Notes: generated by a model from the sequence alone, not told the origin. A stretch of 64,000 bases of DNA from Streptomyces eurocidicus (GCF_002891295.1 NZ_LGUI01000005.1:518707-582706), one strand, 5' to 3'; positions 49,414-58,654 are shown, counted from the first letter of the stretch. A program made the numbers and translations.

Positions 49414-51495
49414 TCACGGAAAGGGGCGCGTGGGGAAAGCCCCCCGCACCCCGTCCAGCGGCAACCACACCACCGCCCGTCCCGCCTCCCGCCCCGCCCT
49501 GACCTCCGCGACCTGCCCGTCCGGCAGCCTCCGCCCGTACACCCGTACGTCGTCGAGGTCTCCCGCCAGGAACGCCCGGGCGTCCGGCTTCTGCCCCAGA
49601 TACGCCCCGAACGTCGACCCGCGGCTCACCGAGCCCGGCACGTCGGCCACCCACGAGGAGCCGTCGTCGACGGTGAGCGTGAGCCGCCCTCCGCCGCGCC
49701 GCAGCGCCACGAAGTGCCACCGGCCGTCGCCCGGCGGCCCGACGCCCGCCCGGACGGTCGCCGTCCGGCCGGGGCCGGGCCCGGCGACGGCCGTGACCTG
49801 CCCGGACACCCGCCGCTCGGCCGGCTCCCAGCGCAGCGTCACCTGCGGCGCGCCGCCGACCCCGCCCAGCCACAGCAGGGGCTGCTCGGCACGGGCGGCG
49901 GTGCCGCCGCGGAACCACAGGGCCGCCGTGAAGTCCCGCTCGCCGAGCGGCAGCGCGTCGCGGTAGGGGAGCCGTACGGCGTCGTCCACCCCGTCGAAGG
50001 AGAGCGCGCCGCCCCACCGGCCGCCGACCGGCCGGGCGCCCCCGAGGACGTACGCGTGCGCCCTGTCAGCCCTGCCCGCCCCGTCCCGGCCGTCCGTCCC
50101 GCGGTCCGGCGTCGTGGCGCCGGGACCGGTGCGCGGTCCCAGCCACTCCTCGGTGAAGCGGGCGAACCGGATCTCGTCGCGGGCGTTGCCCTTGCCCGCC
50201 TCGTAGAGCAGGCCGGCCGTGCCCGGCGAGACGACCGCGAGGTCGGAGTAGCCCGACCAGTCGGCGGTCACCCGCGCGCCGAGCTCGGCGCTCTCCCAGG
50301 TGCGCCCCTGGTCGTAGGAGGAGCGGATCGTCATCGTGCGGCGCCGGTCGGGGTCGGCGGGCGCGGAGAGCAGCCAGCGCCCCGGGCGCAGCGCCGTGAC
50401 CGAGCCCTGGACCATGGGCGCGGCGAGGTCGGGGAGGGCGCGGAAGGGCGCGGTGAAGGTCTCGCCGCCGTCCTGGCTGACCGCGTCGTCGCGGTGGCCG
50501 AGGTCGGTGCCGTTCTGCTCGCGCCCGTTGACGTAGACGGCGCCGTCGGTCCGCTCGGCGAGGGTCAGCTCGGAGGGCATCTGGCGGTAGGTGCCGTCGG
50601 CGGCGATCCGGTGGGTGTCCACGGCGCCCAGCCGCCAGTGCCGGCCGCCGTCGTCGCTGAGGGCGAGGGCGGCGTGGTTGGCGGTGCCGCGCGTGCCGTC
50701 GTGGCTCTCGGCGTTGATTCCGACGACCAGCCGGCCGCGGTGCGGCCCGTGGGCGAGCTGGACGCCGTGGCCGGGGCCGGTGGCGTACCAGGAGTTCCAG
50801 CCGCGCGGGCGCAGCGAGTCCGTGACGTCGCGGGGCGGGGACCAGTGGGCGCCGGCGTCGTCGCTGAACTGCGTGTGCGGGGTGCGGTCGCACGGCACGT
50901 CGCAGTTGGCGGCGTCCCGCCGGCCCTTGTTGTAGGTGGTGACCAGCACGACCCGGCCGGTGGCGCGGTCGACGACGGGCGCGGGGTTGCCGTGGGTGTC
51001 GCCGTCCCCCTCGTCGACCGTCCGCAGCGGTCCCCAGGTGCGGCCGCCGTCGGCGGAACGCTTGAGGACGACGTCGATGTCGGTGGCGTCGCCGCAGTTG
51101 CCCTTGCGGCCCTCGGCGAAGGCGAGCACCGTGCCGGGATCGGGTCCGGCCACGACGGCCGGGATCCGGAAGCAGGAGTACTCGCCCGGCGGGCCGTCCT
51201 GCGCCGCGCTGAACAGCACCCGCTCCTCGAAGCCGGTACGGGCCGGGGGCGCGGGGTCCGCCGTGGCGCGGGCGGGTGCGGGGTGGACGGCGGCCGCCAG
51301 CGCGGCGGTGACGGTGACGGCGGTGAGGGCCCGGACGCAGGCGTGCGGCGTCCTGACGCCGCGTCGGGGACGCGGGGGCCCGCCGGCCGGGGGGAGCCGG
51401 GGGAGGCCGGGGAGATCGGGGATGTCGGGGATGTCGGGGAGGGGGAGCCGGCGGGATCGGTGGTGTCGGGGACCCGGTGGGGGGTGCGGCGCCAT
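49414..51495 (-). CDS. Secreted exo-alpha-sialidase with C-terminal LamG-like domain
   Basis: Removes terminal sialic acid from glycans outside the cell. The 693-aa protein has the sialidase F/YRIP motif (YSCFRIPAVV, about 108) and five Asp-box repeats: SADGGRTW, SDDAGAHW, SDDGGRHW, SQDGGETF, SYDQGRTW. The C-terminal 170 residues (GALSFDGVDDAVRLPY onward) form a LamG/concanavalin-like carbohydrate-binding domain. Start at 51495 (AAAGGG upstream) puts a 45-residue proline-rich segment ahead of a hydrophobic signal (about 55-78), an unusually long n-region. No sialate catabolism genes are adjacent. Confidence 0.9.
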   Translation of the reverse strand: MAPHPPPGPRHHRSRRLPLPDIPDIPDLPGLPRLPPAGGPPRPRRGVRTPHACVRALTAVTVTAALAAAVHPAPARATADPAPPARTGFEERVLFSAAQDGPPGEYSCFRIPAVVAGPDPGTVLAFAEGRKGNCGDATDIDVVLKRSADGGRTWGPLRTVDEGDGDTHGNPAPVVDRATGRVVLVTTYNKGRRDAANCDVPCDRTPHTQFSDDAGAHWSPPRDVTDSLRPRGWNSWYATGPGHGVQLAHGPHRGRLVVGINAESHDGTRGTANHAALALSDDGGRHWRLGAVDTHRIAADGTYRQMPSELTLAERTDGAVYVNGREQNGTDLGHRDDAVSQDGGETFTAPFRALPDLAAPMVQGSVTALRPGRWLLSAPADPDRRRTMTIRSSYDQGRTWESAELGARVTADWSGYSDLAVVSPGTAGLLYEAGKGNARDEIRFARFTEEWLGPRTGPGATTPDRGTDGRDGAGRADRAHAYVLGGARPVGGRWGGALSFDGVDDAVRLPYRDALPLGERDFTAALWFRGGTAARAEQPLLWLGGVGGAPQVTLRWEPAERRVSGQVTAVAGPGPGRTATVRAGVGPPGDGRWHFVALRRGGGRLTLTVDDGSSWVADVPGSVSRGSTFGAYLGQKPDARAFLAGDLDDVRVYGRRLPDGQVAEVRAGREAGRAVVWLPLDGVRGAFPTRPFP

Positions 51496-51628
51496 GGCCC
51501 GGCCCTTTCGCGTCGAGGCACGTGATGGCATGTCGTGACACGGAAAACCGGACGTTCTGACTCCGTGTCCGGCGAGCCGAACGTACGGTGCGCTCCGCAA
51601 CCCCACAAGGCGAGTTCCGCCAAAGAGC

Positions 51629-52576
51629 TCACATGGGTCGCAGCACCACCTTGCCCAGGTTGACGCGGGACTCGATGATCCCGTGCGCCGTCGCGGCCTC
51701 CTCCAGCGGCAGCTCGGCGTGGATCCGGGGGCGCACCCGCCCGGCCGCGAAGTCCTCCCACAGCTCCCGCCGCCAACGCTCCATCAGCTCGGGGCGGTGC
51801 CGGGCGATCAGGGCCATCTGGAAGCCGACGACCGACTTCGCCCCGACGAGCAGGTCGTACGCCTCGACGGTGCCACCGCCCGAGCTGTAGGCCACCAGGC
51901 GGCCGCCGGGGGCGAGCGCGGCCACGGCGGGGGAGAGGAGCTCGCCGCCGACGGCGTCGAGGACGATGTCGACGGGGGCGAAGGGCAGCGGTGCCGGACC
52001 GGCCAGCTCCTCGTACGTCACGACCTCGTCCGCGCCCAGCGACCGGACGAAGTCCGCCTTCGCGGCCGAGCCGACCGCGGCGACGACCCGGCCCGCGCCG
52101 CGCGCCTTGGCGAGCTGCACGGCGAGGTGCCCGGCGCCGCTCGCCGCCGCCGTCACCATCACGGACTCGCCCTCGGCGGGGCGGGCCGCCTCGTACGCGC
52201 CACGGGCGACCAGCCCGCAGCGCACCAGCGCGACGGCGTCGGTGGCGCTCGCGCCGTCGGGGACGGGGGAGGCCATGGCCGAGAGCACGACGGAGCGGTC
52301 GGCGTAGCCGTCGCCGAAACACAGGCCCGTGACGAGGTCGCCGACGGCGAAGCCCGTCACGTCCGGCCCGACCGCGACGACCGGGCCCGCCACCTCGCCT
52401 CCGAGGCCCGCGGGCAGCGCCAGGCCGCCCTCGCGCACCTTCCGGACGACCGGCAGGGTCACGCCCACCGCCTCGGTGCGCAGCAGCAGTTCGCCGGGGC
52501 CGGGGCGGGGGACTTCGGTCTCCTCGACCCGCAGGACCTCGGGGCCGCCGTTCTCGTGATACCGGACGCGACGCAC
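51629..52576 (-). CDS. Quinone oxidoreductase-like zinc-free MDR (alcohol dehydrogenase superfamily)
   Basis: A 315-aa medium-chain reductase: GGPEVLRVEETEVPRPGPGELLL at the N-terminus, GLGGEVAGPVVAVGPDVTGFAVGD, the NADPH motif ASGAGHLAVQLAKARGAGRVVAAVGS, and DAVGGELLSPAVAALAPGGRLVAYS. Zinc-ligand cysteines are absent, as in quinone reductases. Likely NADPH-dependent reduction of quinones or enones. GTG at 52576 lies 5 bases after GGGAGG, a better start than the GTG two codons upstream. Divergent from a MarR gene with two operators between. Confidence 0.9.
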   Translation of the reverse strand: MRRVRYHENGGPEVLRVEETEVPRPGPGELLLRTEAVGVTLPVVRKVREGGLALPAGLGGEVAGPVVAVGPDVTGFAVGDLVTGLCFGDGYADRSVVLSAMASPVPDGASATDAVALVRCGLVARGAYEAARPAEGESVMVTAAASGAGHLAVQLAKARGAGRVVAAVGSAAKADFVRSLGADEVVTYEELAGPAPLPFAPVDIVLDAVGGELLSPAVAALAPGGRLVAYSSGGGTVEAYDLLVGAKSVVGFQMALIARHRPELMERWRRELWEDFAAGRVRPRIHAELPLEEAATAHGIIESRVNLGKVVLRPM

Positions 52577-52593
52577 GCGCACCTCCCAGATGT

Positions 52594-52639
52594 CGTTGGT
52601 GGTCCCAACGGTATCTGTATTTCGTTGGGACGTCCAATG
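52594..52639. promoter_or_regulatory. Two 17-bp MarR-type operators
   Basis: CGTTGG-TGGTC-CCAACG (52594-52610) is a perfect interrupted palindrome. CGTTGG-GACGT-CCAATG (52623-52639) is the same with one mismatch. Centres are 29 bp apart in the 85-bp gap between the quinone reductase and MarR genes. Confidence 0.75.
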
Positions 52640-52661
52640 GATTTATGGGTAGGGTCGGGGC

Positions 52662-53129
52662 ATGGAGAACGAGACCGCCGCACTGACCGGGGGCGCCGGG
52701 GACGAACCGGCGCTGACGCGGATCCGCGCCCTCCCCAGCTGGCAGCTCAACCGCGCCTCCGCGCGCGGCCGTCGGCTGGTGAGCGAGGCCCTCGCCCGGG
52801 AGGGCGTGCGGATGTCGCACCACGCGGTGCTGTCGGCCGTGTCCGACCTGGGCCCGGTCGCCCAGGCCGAGCTGGGCCGTACGACGGGCTTCGACCCCAA
52901 GGACATGGTCGGCATCCTCAACGACCTCCAGGCCGCGGGCCTGGTCACGCGCGCGCCGGACCCGCTCGACCGGCGCAAGAACGCCATCTCCCTCACGGAC
53001 GAGGGCGGCCGGCGGCTGGCCCGGCTCGCGGAGCTGGGCGACGAGGCGAACGAGGAACTGCTCGGGGCGCTGACACCGGGGGAGCGGGAGCGGTTCCTGG
53101 AGCTGCTCCGGAAGGTGGCGGAGGGGTGA
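52662..53129 (+). CDS. MarR family transcriptional regulator
   Basis: A 155-aa winged-helix regulator: MSHHAVLSAVSDLGPVAQAELGRTTGFDPKDMVGILNDLQAAGLVTRAPDPLDRRKNAISLTDEG covers the recognition helix and wing (DPLDRRKN is the wing signature). Expected to act as a dimer that lets go of DNA when it binds phenolic or oxidative signals, controlling the divergent quinone reductase. A TAGGGT -10-like box 7 bp before the ATG suggests a leaderless message. Confidence 0.92.
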   Translation: MENETAALTGGAGDEPALTRIRALPSWQLNRASARGRRLVSEALAREGVRMSHHAVLSAVSDLGPVAQAELGRTTGFDPKDMVGILNDLQAAGLVTRAPDPLDRRKNAISLTDEGGRRLARLAELGDEANEELLGALTPGERERFLELLRKVAEG

Positions 53130-53199
53130 CGGGCGAAGGCCGGGACCGGCCGGGGGTACGGGATCGGCCAGGGCTACCGGACTAAGCGGGCTTGGCGAA

Positions 53200-53282
53200 G
53201 TCCGGTGCGGTTCGGCAGCGCCCGAAGGGGCGCGGGGAACTGCGCGACCGGCCACGGCGCACCCGCAGACGGCGCACCGGAC
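53200..53282. repeat. Streptomyces-type intergenic repeat with inverted ends
   Basis: GTCCGGTGCG (53200-53209) and CGCACCGGAC (53273-53282) enclose GGGGCGCGGGGAACTGCGCG, a string I recognise as recurrent in Streptomyces intergenic regions. It lies between convergent genes and can fold into a bidirectional terminator. The remaining 53130-53347 holds further GGCCGG-rich short repeats and no gene. Confidence 0.7.
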
Positions 53283-53347
53283 TTTGCGCGGAGCGCTCAG
53301 CCAGGGCTACAGGACCGGCCGGGGCCACGGCACCGGCCCGCCCGGGC

Positions 53348-54205
53348 CTAGCGGCCGCCGCCCTCGACGCCCCCGCCCAGCACCACCCGCTCCTCTCCCG
53401 CGTAGACGTTCATCGACGCGCCGCGCAGGAAGCCGATCAGCGTCAACCCCGTCTCCGCCGCCAGGTCCACGGCCAGCGAGGACGGCGCCGACACCGCCGC
53501 GAGCACTGGGATCCCGGCCATCACGGCCTTCTGCGCCAGCTCGAAGGACGCGCGCCCCGACACCAGCAGCACCGTGCCCGACAGCGGCAGCCTCCCCTGT
53601 TGCAGGGCCCGGCCGATGATCTTGTCGACCGCGTTGTGCCGCCCCACGTCCTCGCGCACGTCCAGCAGCTCGCCGTCCGCGGTGAACAGCGCCGCGCCGT
53701 GCAGCCCGCCCGTGCGGTCGAAGACGCGCTGCGCCTCCCGCAGCCGGCCGGGGAGGCCGGCCAGCAGCTCCGCGGTGAGCCGCATCGGTGACGGGCCGTC
53801 GGAGACCGGGTGCCGCGCGGTGGTCCGTACGGCGTCCAGGCTCGCCTTGCCGCACAGGCCGCAGGACGAGGTGGTGTAGACGTTGCGTTCGAGGGCGATG
53901 TCGGGGAGCGGCACACCGGGGGCGAGGCGCACGTCCACGACGTTGTACGTGTTGGAGCCGTCCTCCGTGGCACCCGCGCAGTAGACGATGTGGGAGAGCT
54001 CGTCGGCGGTGGCGAGGACGCCCTCGCTGACCAGGAAGCCGGCCGCGAGCGCGAAGTCGTCGCCCGGGGTGCGCATGGTGATGGCGAGCGGCTTGCCGTT
54101 GAGCCGGATCTCCATGGGTTCCTCGGTCACGAGGGTGTCCGGGCGCGAGCCGGCGGCTCCGTCGCGGATGCGGATGACGCGGCGTCGTGAGGTGACCCGT
54201 CCCAT
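53348..54205 (-). CDS. fdhD: Formate dehydrogenase accessory sulfurtransferase FdhD
   Basis: Transfers sulfur from IscS-type desulfurase to the molybdenum cofactor of formate dehydrogenase. The 285-aa protein has the hallmark cysteine loop TTSSCGLCGK (about 125-134), TPGDDFALAAGFLVSEGV at the N-terminus, EDVGRHNAVDKIIGRAL and LVSGRASFELAQKAVMAGIPVLAAVSAPSSLAV. ATG at 54205 is chosen over an extension of 39 residues with no homology. The formate dehydrogenase it should serve is not in the window. Confidence 0.95.
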   Translation of the reverse strand: MGRVTSRRRVIRIRDGAAGSRPDTLVTEEPMEIRLNGKPLAITMRTPGDDFALAAGFLVSEGVLATADELSHIVYCAGATEDGSNTYNVVDVRLAPGVPLPDIALERNVYTTSSCGLCGKASLDAVRTTARHPVSDGPSPMRLTAELLAGLPGRLREAQRVFDRTGGLHGAALFTADGELLDVREDVGRHNAVDKIIGRALQQGRLPLSGTVLLVSGRASFELAQKAVMAGIPVLAAVSAPSSLAVDLAAETGLTLIGFLRGASMNVYAGEERVVLGGGVEGGGR

Positions 54206-54490
54206 GGCGATCAGTCCCGTGGTGGTGAGCGAGGCGGACAAGACGAACGAAGCGGAGCAAGGGACCGAGGCGAGCCGGGCGACCAGGGGCGAGCCGGACG
54301 GACCGTCGGACGATGCCTGCAAACGGTCTCACGTGACGTGGGCCTCATCGAGGCCGGGCACCCCTCGGCGGCCCCGCACCGTGGCTACTGTTCGGTAGCA
54401 GTACGCAGTAGGAGTTACGCGGCACCCGTACCCGCGAGCGCCGCGCGCCACCTCCCCGCCCCGACCGTGCACCGAGAGCGGAGATCTGCG

Positions 54491-56038
54491 ATGGCACCGA
54501 CGCCCCACCTCGCCCTCAAGCCCGGCACCGAGTGGACCACGGCCTGGCAGCGCTGCCTCGCCGTGGCCCCCGAGGCGTTCCGGGACGATCGCGTCCTCAA
54601 CCTCTGGAACGGCGCCTGGCGGCCCGACGGCCGCCCGCTCCCCGCCACGACCCCCGTCGACGGCACCCCCGTCGCGGGCCCGCCCCGCCTCGACGCGGCC
54701 ACCGCGCACCGGGCCGTACGGGCCGCCCTGGACCACCACCGCGCCTGGCGGACCGTACCCCTCGCCGACCGCAAGGCACGGGTGGCCGCCACCCTCGACG
54801 CGCTCGGCGAGCACCGCGACCTCCTCGCCCTCCTCCTCGTCTGGGAGATCGGCAAGCCCTGGCGGGCGGCGCGGGCGGACGTGGACCGGGCGATCGACGG
54901 CGTGCGGTGGTACGCCGGGGAGATCGACCGCATGACGGAGGGCCGGAGCCCGCTGCCCGGCCCGGTCAGCAACATCGCCAGCTGGAACTACCCGATGAGC
55001 GTGCTCGTCCACGCCATGCTGGTCCAGGCGCTGGCGGGCAACGCCGTGATCGCGAAGACGCCGACGGACGGTGGCCTGGCCTGTCTGACACTGGCGAGCG
55101 CCCTCGCCGCCCGCGAGGGGCTGCCCGTGACCCTGGTCAGCGGCAGCGGCGGCGAGCTCTCCGGCGCCCTGGTACGGGCCCCCGAGATCGGCTGCGTGTC
55201 CTTCGTGGGCGGCCGGGACACCGGCGCCCGGGTCGCCACCGCCGTCGCGGATCTGGGCAAACGGCACATCCTTGAGCAGGAGGGCCTCAACACCTGGGGC
55301 GTCTGGAACTTCACGGACTGGGCGGGGTTCGGCTCGCGGATCCGCAAGACCTTCGAGTACGGGAAGCAGCGCTGCACGGCGTATCCGCGGTTCGTGGTGC
55401 AGCGGGCGGTCTTCGCCGACTTCCTGGAGGTCTATCTGCCGGCCGTGCGGGCGCTGACGCTGGGGCACCCGCTGGCCGTGGCGTCGCCGGACGAGGACCT
55501 GCCGGAGTTGGACCTCGGCCCGCTGATCAACGCGGCCAAGGCCAAGGAGCTGACGGACCAGGTGGCGGAGGCGATGGACCGCGGCGCGATACCCCTGCAC
55601 CGCGCCGGGCTCGCCGCCGGCCGCTTCCTGCCGGGCCAGGACACGAGCGCGTACGTACCACCCGTCGTCCTCCTCGACCCGCCGTCGGCGTCACCGCTGC
55701 ACCACGCGGAGCCGTTCGGCCCGGTGGACACGATCGTGCTGGTGGACACGGAGGCCGAGCTGCTCGCGGCGATGAACGCGAGCAACGGCGCCCTGGTGGC
55801 GACGCTGTCCTGCGACGACCGGGCGACGTACGAACGCCTGGCGCCGCAGATCCGGGCGTTCAAGGTGGGGCACGGCGTGCCGCGCTCGCGCGGGGACCGG
55901 GAAGAGCTGTTCGGCGGCTTCGGGGCGTCGTGGCGCGGGGCGTTCGTGGGCGGGGAGCTGCTGGTGAGGGCGGTGACGGAGGGCCCGGCGGGGGAGCGGG
56001 CGCCGGGGAACTTCCCGGACTACCACCTGATGCCGTAA
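54491..56038 (+). CDS. Aldehyde dehydrogenase family protein
   Basis: A 515-aa NAD(P)-dependent dehydrogenase fold: SNIASWNYPMSVLVHAMLVQALAGNAVIAKTPTDGG (cofactor Asn and Lys), SFVGGRDTGARVA, KQRCTAYPRFVV with the catalytic Cys, and HHAEPFGPVDTIVLVDTEAEL near the end. The usual ELGGK motif with the general base is replaced by ILEQEGLNTWG, so the base may be a shifted Glu or activity altered. Substrate unknown. GGAG precedes the ATG. Divergent from fdhD across 285 bp that contain the inverted repeat CTACTG/CAGTAG (54384-54411). It ends 16 bp from the next convergent gene. Confidence 0.82.
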   Translation: MAPTPHLALKPGTEWTTAWQRCLAVAPEAFRDDRVLNLWNGAWRPDGRPLPATTPVDGTPVAGPPRLDAATAHRAVRAALDHHRAWRTVPLADRKARVAATLDALGEHRDLLALLLVWEIGKPWRAARADVDRAIDGVRWYAGEIDRMTEGRSPLPGPVSNIASWNYPMSVLVHAMLVQALAGNAVIAKTPTDGGLACLTLASALAAREGLPVTLVSGSGGELSGALVRAPEIGCVSFVGGRDTGARVATAVADLGKRHILEQEGLNTWGVWNFTDWAGFGSRIRKTFEYGKQRCTAYPRFVVQRAVFADFLEVYLPAVRALTLGHPLAVASPDEDLPELDLGPLINAAKAKELTDQVAEAMDRGAIPLHRAGLAAGRFLPGQDTSAYVPPVVLLDPPSASPLHHAEPFGPVDTIVLVDTEAELLAAMNASNGALVATLSCDDRATYERLAPQIRAFKVGHGVPRSRGDREELFGGFGASWRGAFVGGELLVRAVTEGPAGERAPGNFPDYHLMP

Positions 56039-56054
56039 GGAGCCGTTCCGCGGC

Positions 56055-57383
56055 TCACCCGATGCCCTGCCGGTCGGGAAGCAGGGCGAACTCGCGGTCG
56101 GCGGGCTCGGGTACTGCGAGGTCGACGGCCTGCCGCAGGAGCGTCCGGTGCCGTACGAGGGGCGGGTGCCGTTCCTCGGGGGCGAGCCGGAGCAGGTCGT
56201 CGAGGGCGGCCATGAGCCGGCGGGTGACCTGGGGGGCGCCGATGGCACAGCCACGGATCTCGGCGAGGCCGAGGTCGACGAGGTCGGTCCAGCCAGGCAG
56301 CTCCCGGACCAGCCGGACGGCACCTTTCCGGTCGTAGTGGTGCAGGGCGCCGAGCGGGCGGCGGGCGACCGCGGCGAGGATCTGGACGATGCGGTCCAGG
56401 CACTGCACGGCGGTCGTCGGATCGTTGACCGCGGGGGAGAGGGCCCGCTGGGCGATGTCGGAGAGCTGCCGCAGACCGAACCCCAGGTCCTGGTGGAAGG
56501 TCCGCTCCACCCCGACGGAGACGGTGTACCGCAGCGCCCGGCGGCCGGGCGCGGGCCCGCCGTGCACGGCCAGCACGGGCGTACCGGGGACGACGAAGTC
56601 CCCGATGCGCGGAATGAGCCGCAGCACCAGGCCGTGCCGCCGCGCGACCCGCACCAGCCGCGCGATGTGCACATCGCGCAGCACCCCGGCCCGCCCCCGG
56701 TGCGCGATCTCGTCCGTGGCCTCCCCGAACACGGCGGGCTCCGGGTCGGCCCGGTCCCCGACCCGCTCCAGCGCCTGGAAGGACTCACGGGTGATCCGGT
56801 CGATGACATGGCTGACGCGCATCAGCCGCAGCGTGGAGTTCACGTACACCACGAACAGCACCAGGCTCACCAGCACCATGACCACACAGGTCACGCTGGA
56901 GAACACCGGCACCGTCTCGACGGTGCGCGGATCGGTGTCCCCCTGGTAGGACGCCTGCACCAGCAGGGCGAACAGGAAGGTCGCCAGGAAGACGGCGAAG
57001 GTGCACTTGGTGATCCGGCTGCGTACATAGAGCCGCACCACGCGCGGGGAGAACTGCCCGCTGGCCATCTGCAGCGCGACCAGCGAGATCGAGAACACCA
57101 CACCGATGAAGGTCAGCATGGCCGAGCCCACGGTCGTGATGATCGTCTTGGTGTCGTCGGCGAGATCGATCAGCGAGGAGACGGCGCCGTACTCCCCTTC
57201 GCCCTGCAACGTCCGGATCAGCAGCCCGTCGAGCTCCAGCACCCCCGCGGCGGCCACGGCGGCCCCCAGCAGCCCCACGGTCGGCGTGAACCAGAACGTG
57301 TCCCGCAGATGCTCCCGCAACGGCGACAACGCCCGCGGCCGCCGCCGTGCCCGTACCGCACCCAGATGCCCGTCATGGTCCAT
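56055..57383 (-). CDS. DUF2254 family membrane protein
   Basis: A 442-aa predicted membrane protein. Four membrane helices occupy about 30-195 (FWFTPTVGLLGAAVAAAGVL, TTVGSAMLTFIGVVFSISLVALQMASGQFSPRVV, FAVFLATFLFALLV, VVMVLVSLVLFVVYV). A soluble C-terminal half contains DFVVPGTPVLAVHG and DLGFGLRQLSDIAQRALSPAVNDPTTAVQCLDRI, both DUF2254 signatures. Function unknown; the conserved loops suggest a sensor or channel-like role. ATG at 57383, just 107 bp from a tRNA gene. Confidence 0.9.
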   Translation of the reverse strand: MDHDGHLGAVRARRRPRALSPLREHLRDTFWFTPTVGLLGAAVAAAGVLELDGLLIRTLQGEGEYGAVSSLIDLADDTKTIITTVGSAMLTFIGVVFSISLVALQMASGQFSPRVVRLYVRSRITKCTFAVFLATFLFALLVQASYQGDTDPRTVETVPVFSSVTCVVMVLVSLVLFVVYVNSTLRLMRVSHVIDRITRESFQALERVGDRADPEPAVFGEATDEIAHRGRAGVLRDVHIARLVRVARRHGLVLRLIPRIGDFVVPGTPVLAVHGGPAPGRRALRYTVSVGVERTFHQDLGFGLRQLSDIAQRALSPAVNDPTTAVQCLDRIVQILAAVARRPLGALHHYDRKGAVRLVRELPGWTDLVDLGLAEIRGCAIGAPQVTRRLMAALDDLLRLAPEERHPPLVRHRTLLRQAVDLAVPEPADREFALLPDRQGIG

Positions 57384-57489
57384 AAATGGACCTTATGTCC
57401 GGCGAAGATACCCAGGTGAAAGGCACTCCGAAACCTTGGTATCGTTATCCATGTCGCCGCGGGGAACACCCTGCGCAGACAGACACCTT

Positions 57490-57577
57490 GTCCGGGTGGC
57501 GGAATGGCAGACGCGCTAGCTTGAGGTGCTAGTGCCCTTTATCGGGCGTGGGGGTTCAAGTCCCCCCTCGGACACCA
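57490..57577 (+). tRNA. tRNA-Leu(GAG)
   Basis: 88 nt including encoded CCA. Acceptor GTCCGGG pairs with CTCGGAC with one G-T wobble, discriminator A. Anticodon stem CTAGC, loop TTGAGGT (anticodon GAG), stem GCTAG. The variable arm TGCCCTTTATCGGGCG is of the long class II type, and the T-arm is GGGGGTTCAAGTCCCCC. Reads CTC codons. Identical to the copy at 61292. Confidence 0.96.
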
Positions 57578-57582
57578 AGAAG

Positions 57583-57615
57583 AAACCCCAGTTCATCTGG
57601 GGTTTTTCTGTTTTT
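57583..57615 (+). terminator. U-tract terminator after tRNA-Leu copy 1
   Basis: AAACCCCAG, loop TTCAT, CTGGGGTTT, then TTCTGTTTTT. A textbook intrinsic terminator, rare in this high-GC sequence. Confidence 0.9.
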
Positions 57616-57742
57616 CCGGGCCGGATCGGCCGCCCGTGCGGCCGGCGCGTGACCAGCGCGTGTACCTGCCGGTGTACGCATGCGCTTCAGCCACTCGCGT
57701 TCCACAATGCAACGAGGGGGATCGTTGCCCGGAGGAGACCCC

Positions 57743-58510
57743 ATGGCCGCTGACCGTGTGCTGGAGGGCAGGACCGCCCTCGTGACCGGTGGTTCCGCGA
57801 ACCTCGGCAAGGCGTTCGCGACCGCCCTCGCGGAGGACGGCGCCAATGTGATGGTGCACTACAACAGCGACTCCAAACGCGACCAGGCCGAGCAGGTCGC
57901 CCAGGAGCTGGCGGGCAAGGGCGTGAAGACGGCGACGCAGCAGGGGGACCTGACCCGGGTCGCGGAGGTCGCCGGGCTCGTCGACGCGACGATCGCGCGG
58001 TTCGGGCAGTGGGACATCCTGGTCAACACGGCCGGGATGATCGTCCGCAAGCCCATCGAGGAGTTCACCGAGGACGAGTGGGACCGGATGTTCGCCGTCA
58101 ACGCGAAGATCCCGTTCTTCCTCATGCGCGAGGCCGCGACGAAGATGGCCGACCACGGCCGCGTCCTCAACCTCATCACGACCATCGTCGCCGTCACCGC
58201 CCCCACTTACGGTGGCTACGCGGGCAGCAAGAGCCCGGTGGAGCACTACACCAAGGCGTTCGCCAAGGAGGTGGGCGGCCGGGGGATCACGGTCAACTGC
58301 GTGGCTCCCGGGCCCCTGAAGACCAGCTTCTTCTACCCCGCCGAAACCGACGAGAACATCGCCTGGCTCAAGAGCATGAGTATCAACGGCGACATCGGCG
58401 ACCCGGCGGACGTCGTCCCCGTCGTCCGTTTCCTGGCCTCGCCGGCGGCGAAGTGGGTGACGGCCCAGACGGTCTACGTCAACGGCGGCCTGGTCGGCTC
58501 CGCCAGCTGA
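57743..58510 (+). CDS. SDR family oxidoreductase
   Basis: A 255-aa SDR: ALVTGGSANLGKAFATALAEDGANVMVHYNSDSK (cofactor motif GGSANLG, an uncommon variant of GxxxGxG), ILVNTAGMIVRKP, and catalytic YGGYAGSKSPVEHYTKAFAKE. VHYNSDSKRD suggests NADP(H). Start at 57743 with GGAGGAG upstream. It is the first gene in the stretch bounded by the two tRNA-Leu copies. Substrate unknown. Confidence 0.87.
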   Translation: MAADRVLEGRTALVTGGSANLGKAFATALAEDGANVMVHYNSDSKRDQAEQVAQELAGKGVKTATQQGDLTRVAEVAGLVDATIARFGQWDILVNTAGMIVRKPIEEFTEDEWDRMFAVNAKIPFFLMREAATKMADHGRVLNLITTIVAVTAPTYGGYAGSKSPVEHYTKAFAKEVGGRGITVNCVAPGPLKTSFFYPAETDENIAWLKSMSINGDIGDPADVVPVVRFLASPAAKWVTAQTVYVNGGLVGSAS

Positions 58511-58513
58511 CCG

Positions 58514-58554
58514 TTCGCGGACCGGCGGGCGTCTTTCGCGGACCGGCGGGCGTC
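58514..58554. repeat. 21-bp tandem duplication
   Basis: TTCGCGGACCGGCGGGCGTC occurs at 58514-58533 and again at 58535-58554, directly after the SDR stop codon. A recent local duplication. Confidence 0.8.
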
Positions 58555-58654
58555 CAATGATCTGCGTGCCGCCCGTGCGGGGTCGGCATCCGCCTACCGT
58601 CGATAACAGCACGGTGCAAGACTGGGCAGCGGGGCCTCTGAAAGGGGGCGTCGC

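Larger units (their letters stand above)
57423..57615. repeat. Duplicated tRNA-Leu block, copy 1
   Basis: From GCACTCCGAAACCTTGGTAT through the tRNA and its terminator, this block matches 61225-61415 in order and spacing (67 bp from block start to tRNA in both). The shared -10-like element reads TATCGT here (57440-57445) and TATTGT in copy 2. Identity stops shortly after the terminator. Confidence 0.85.
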
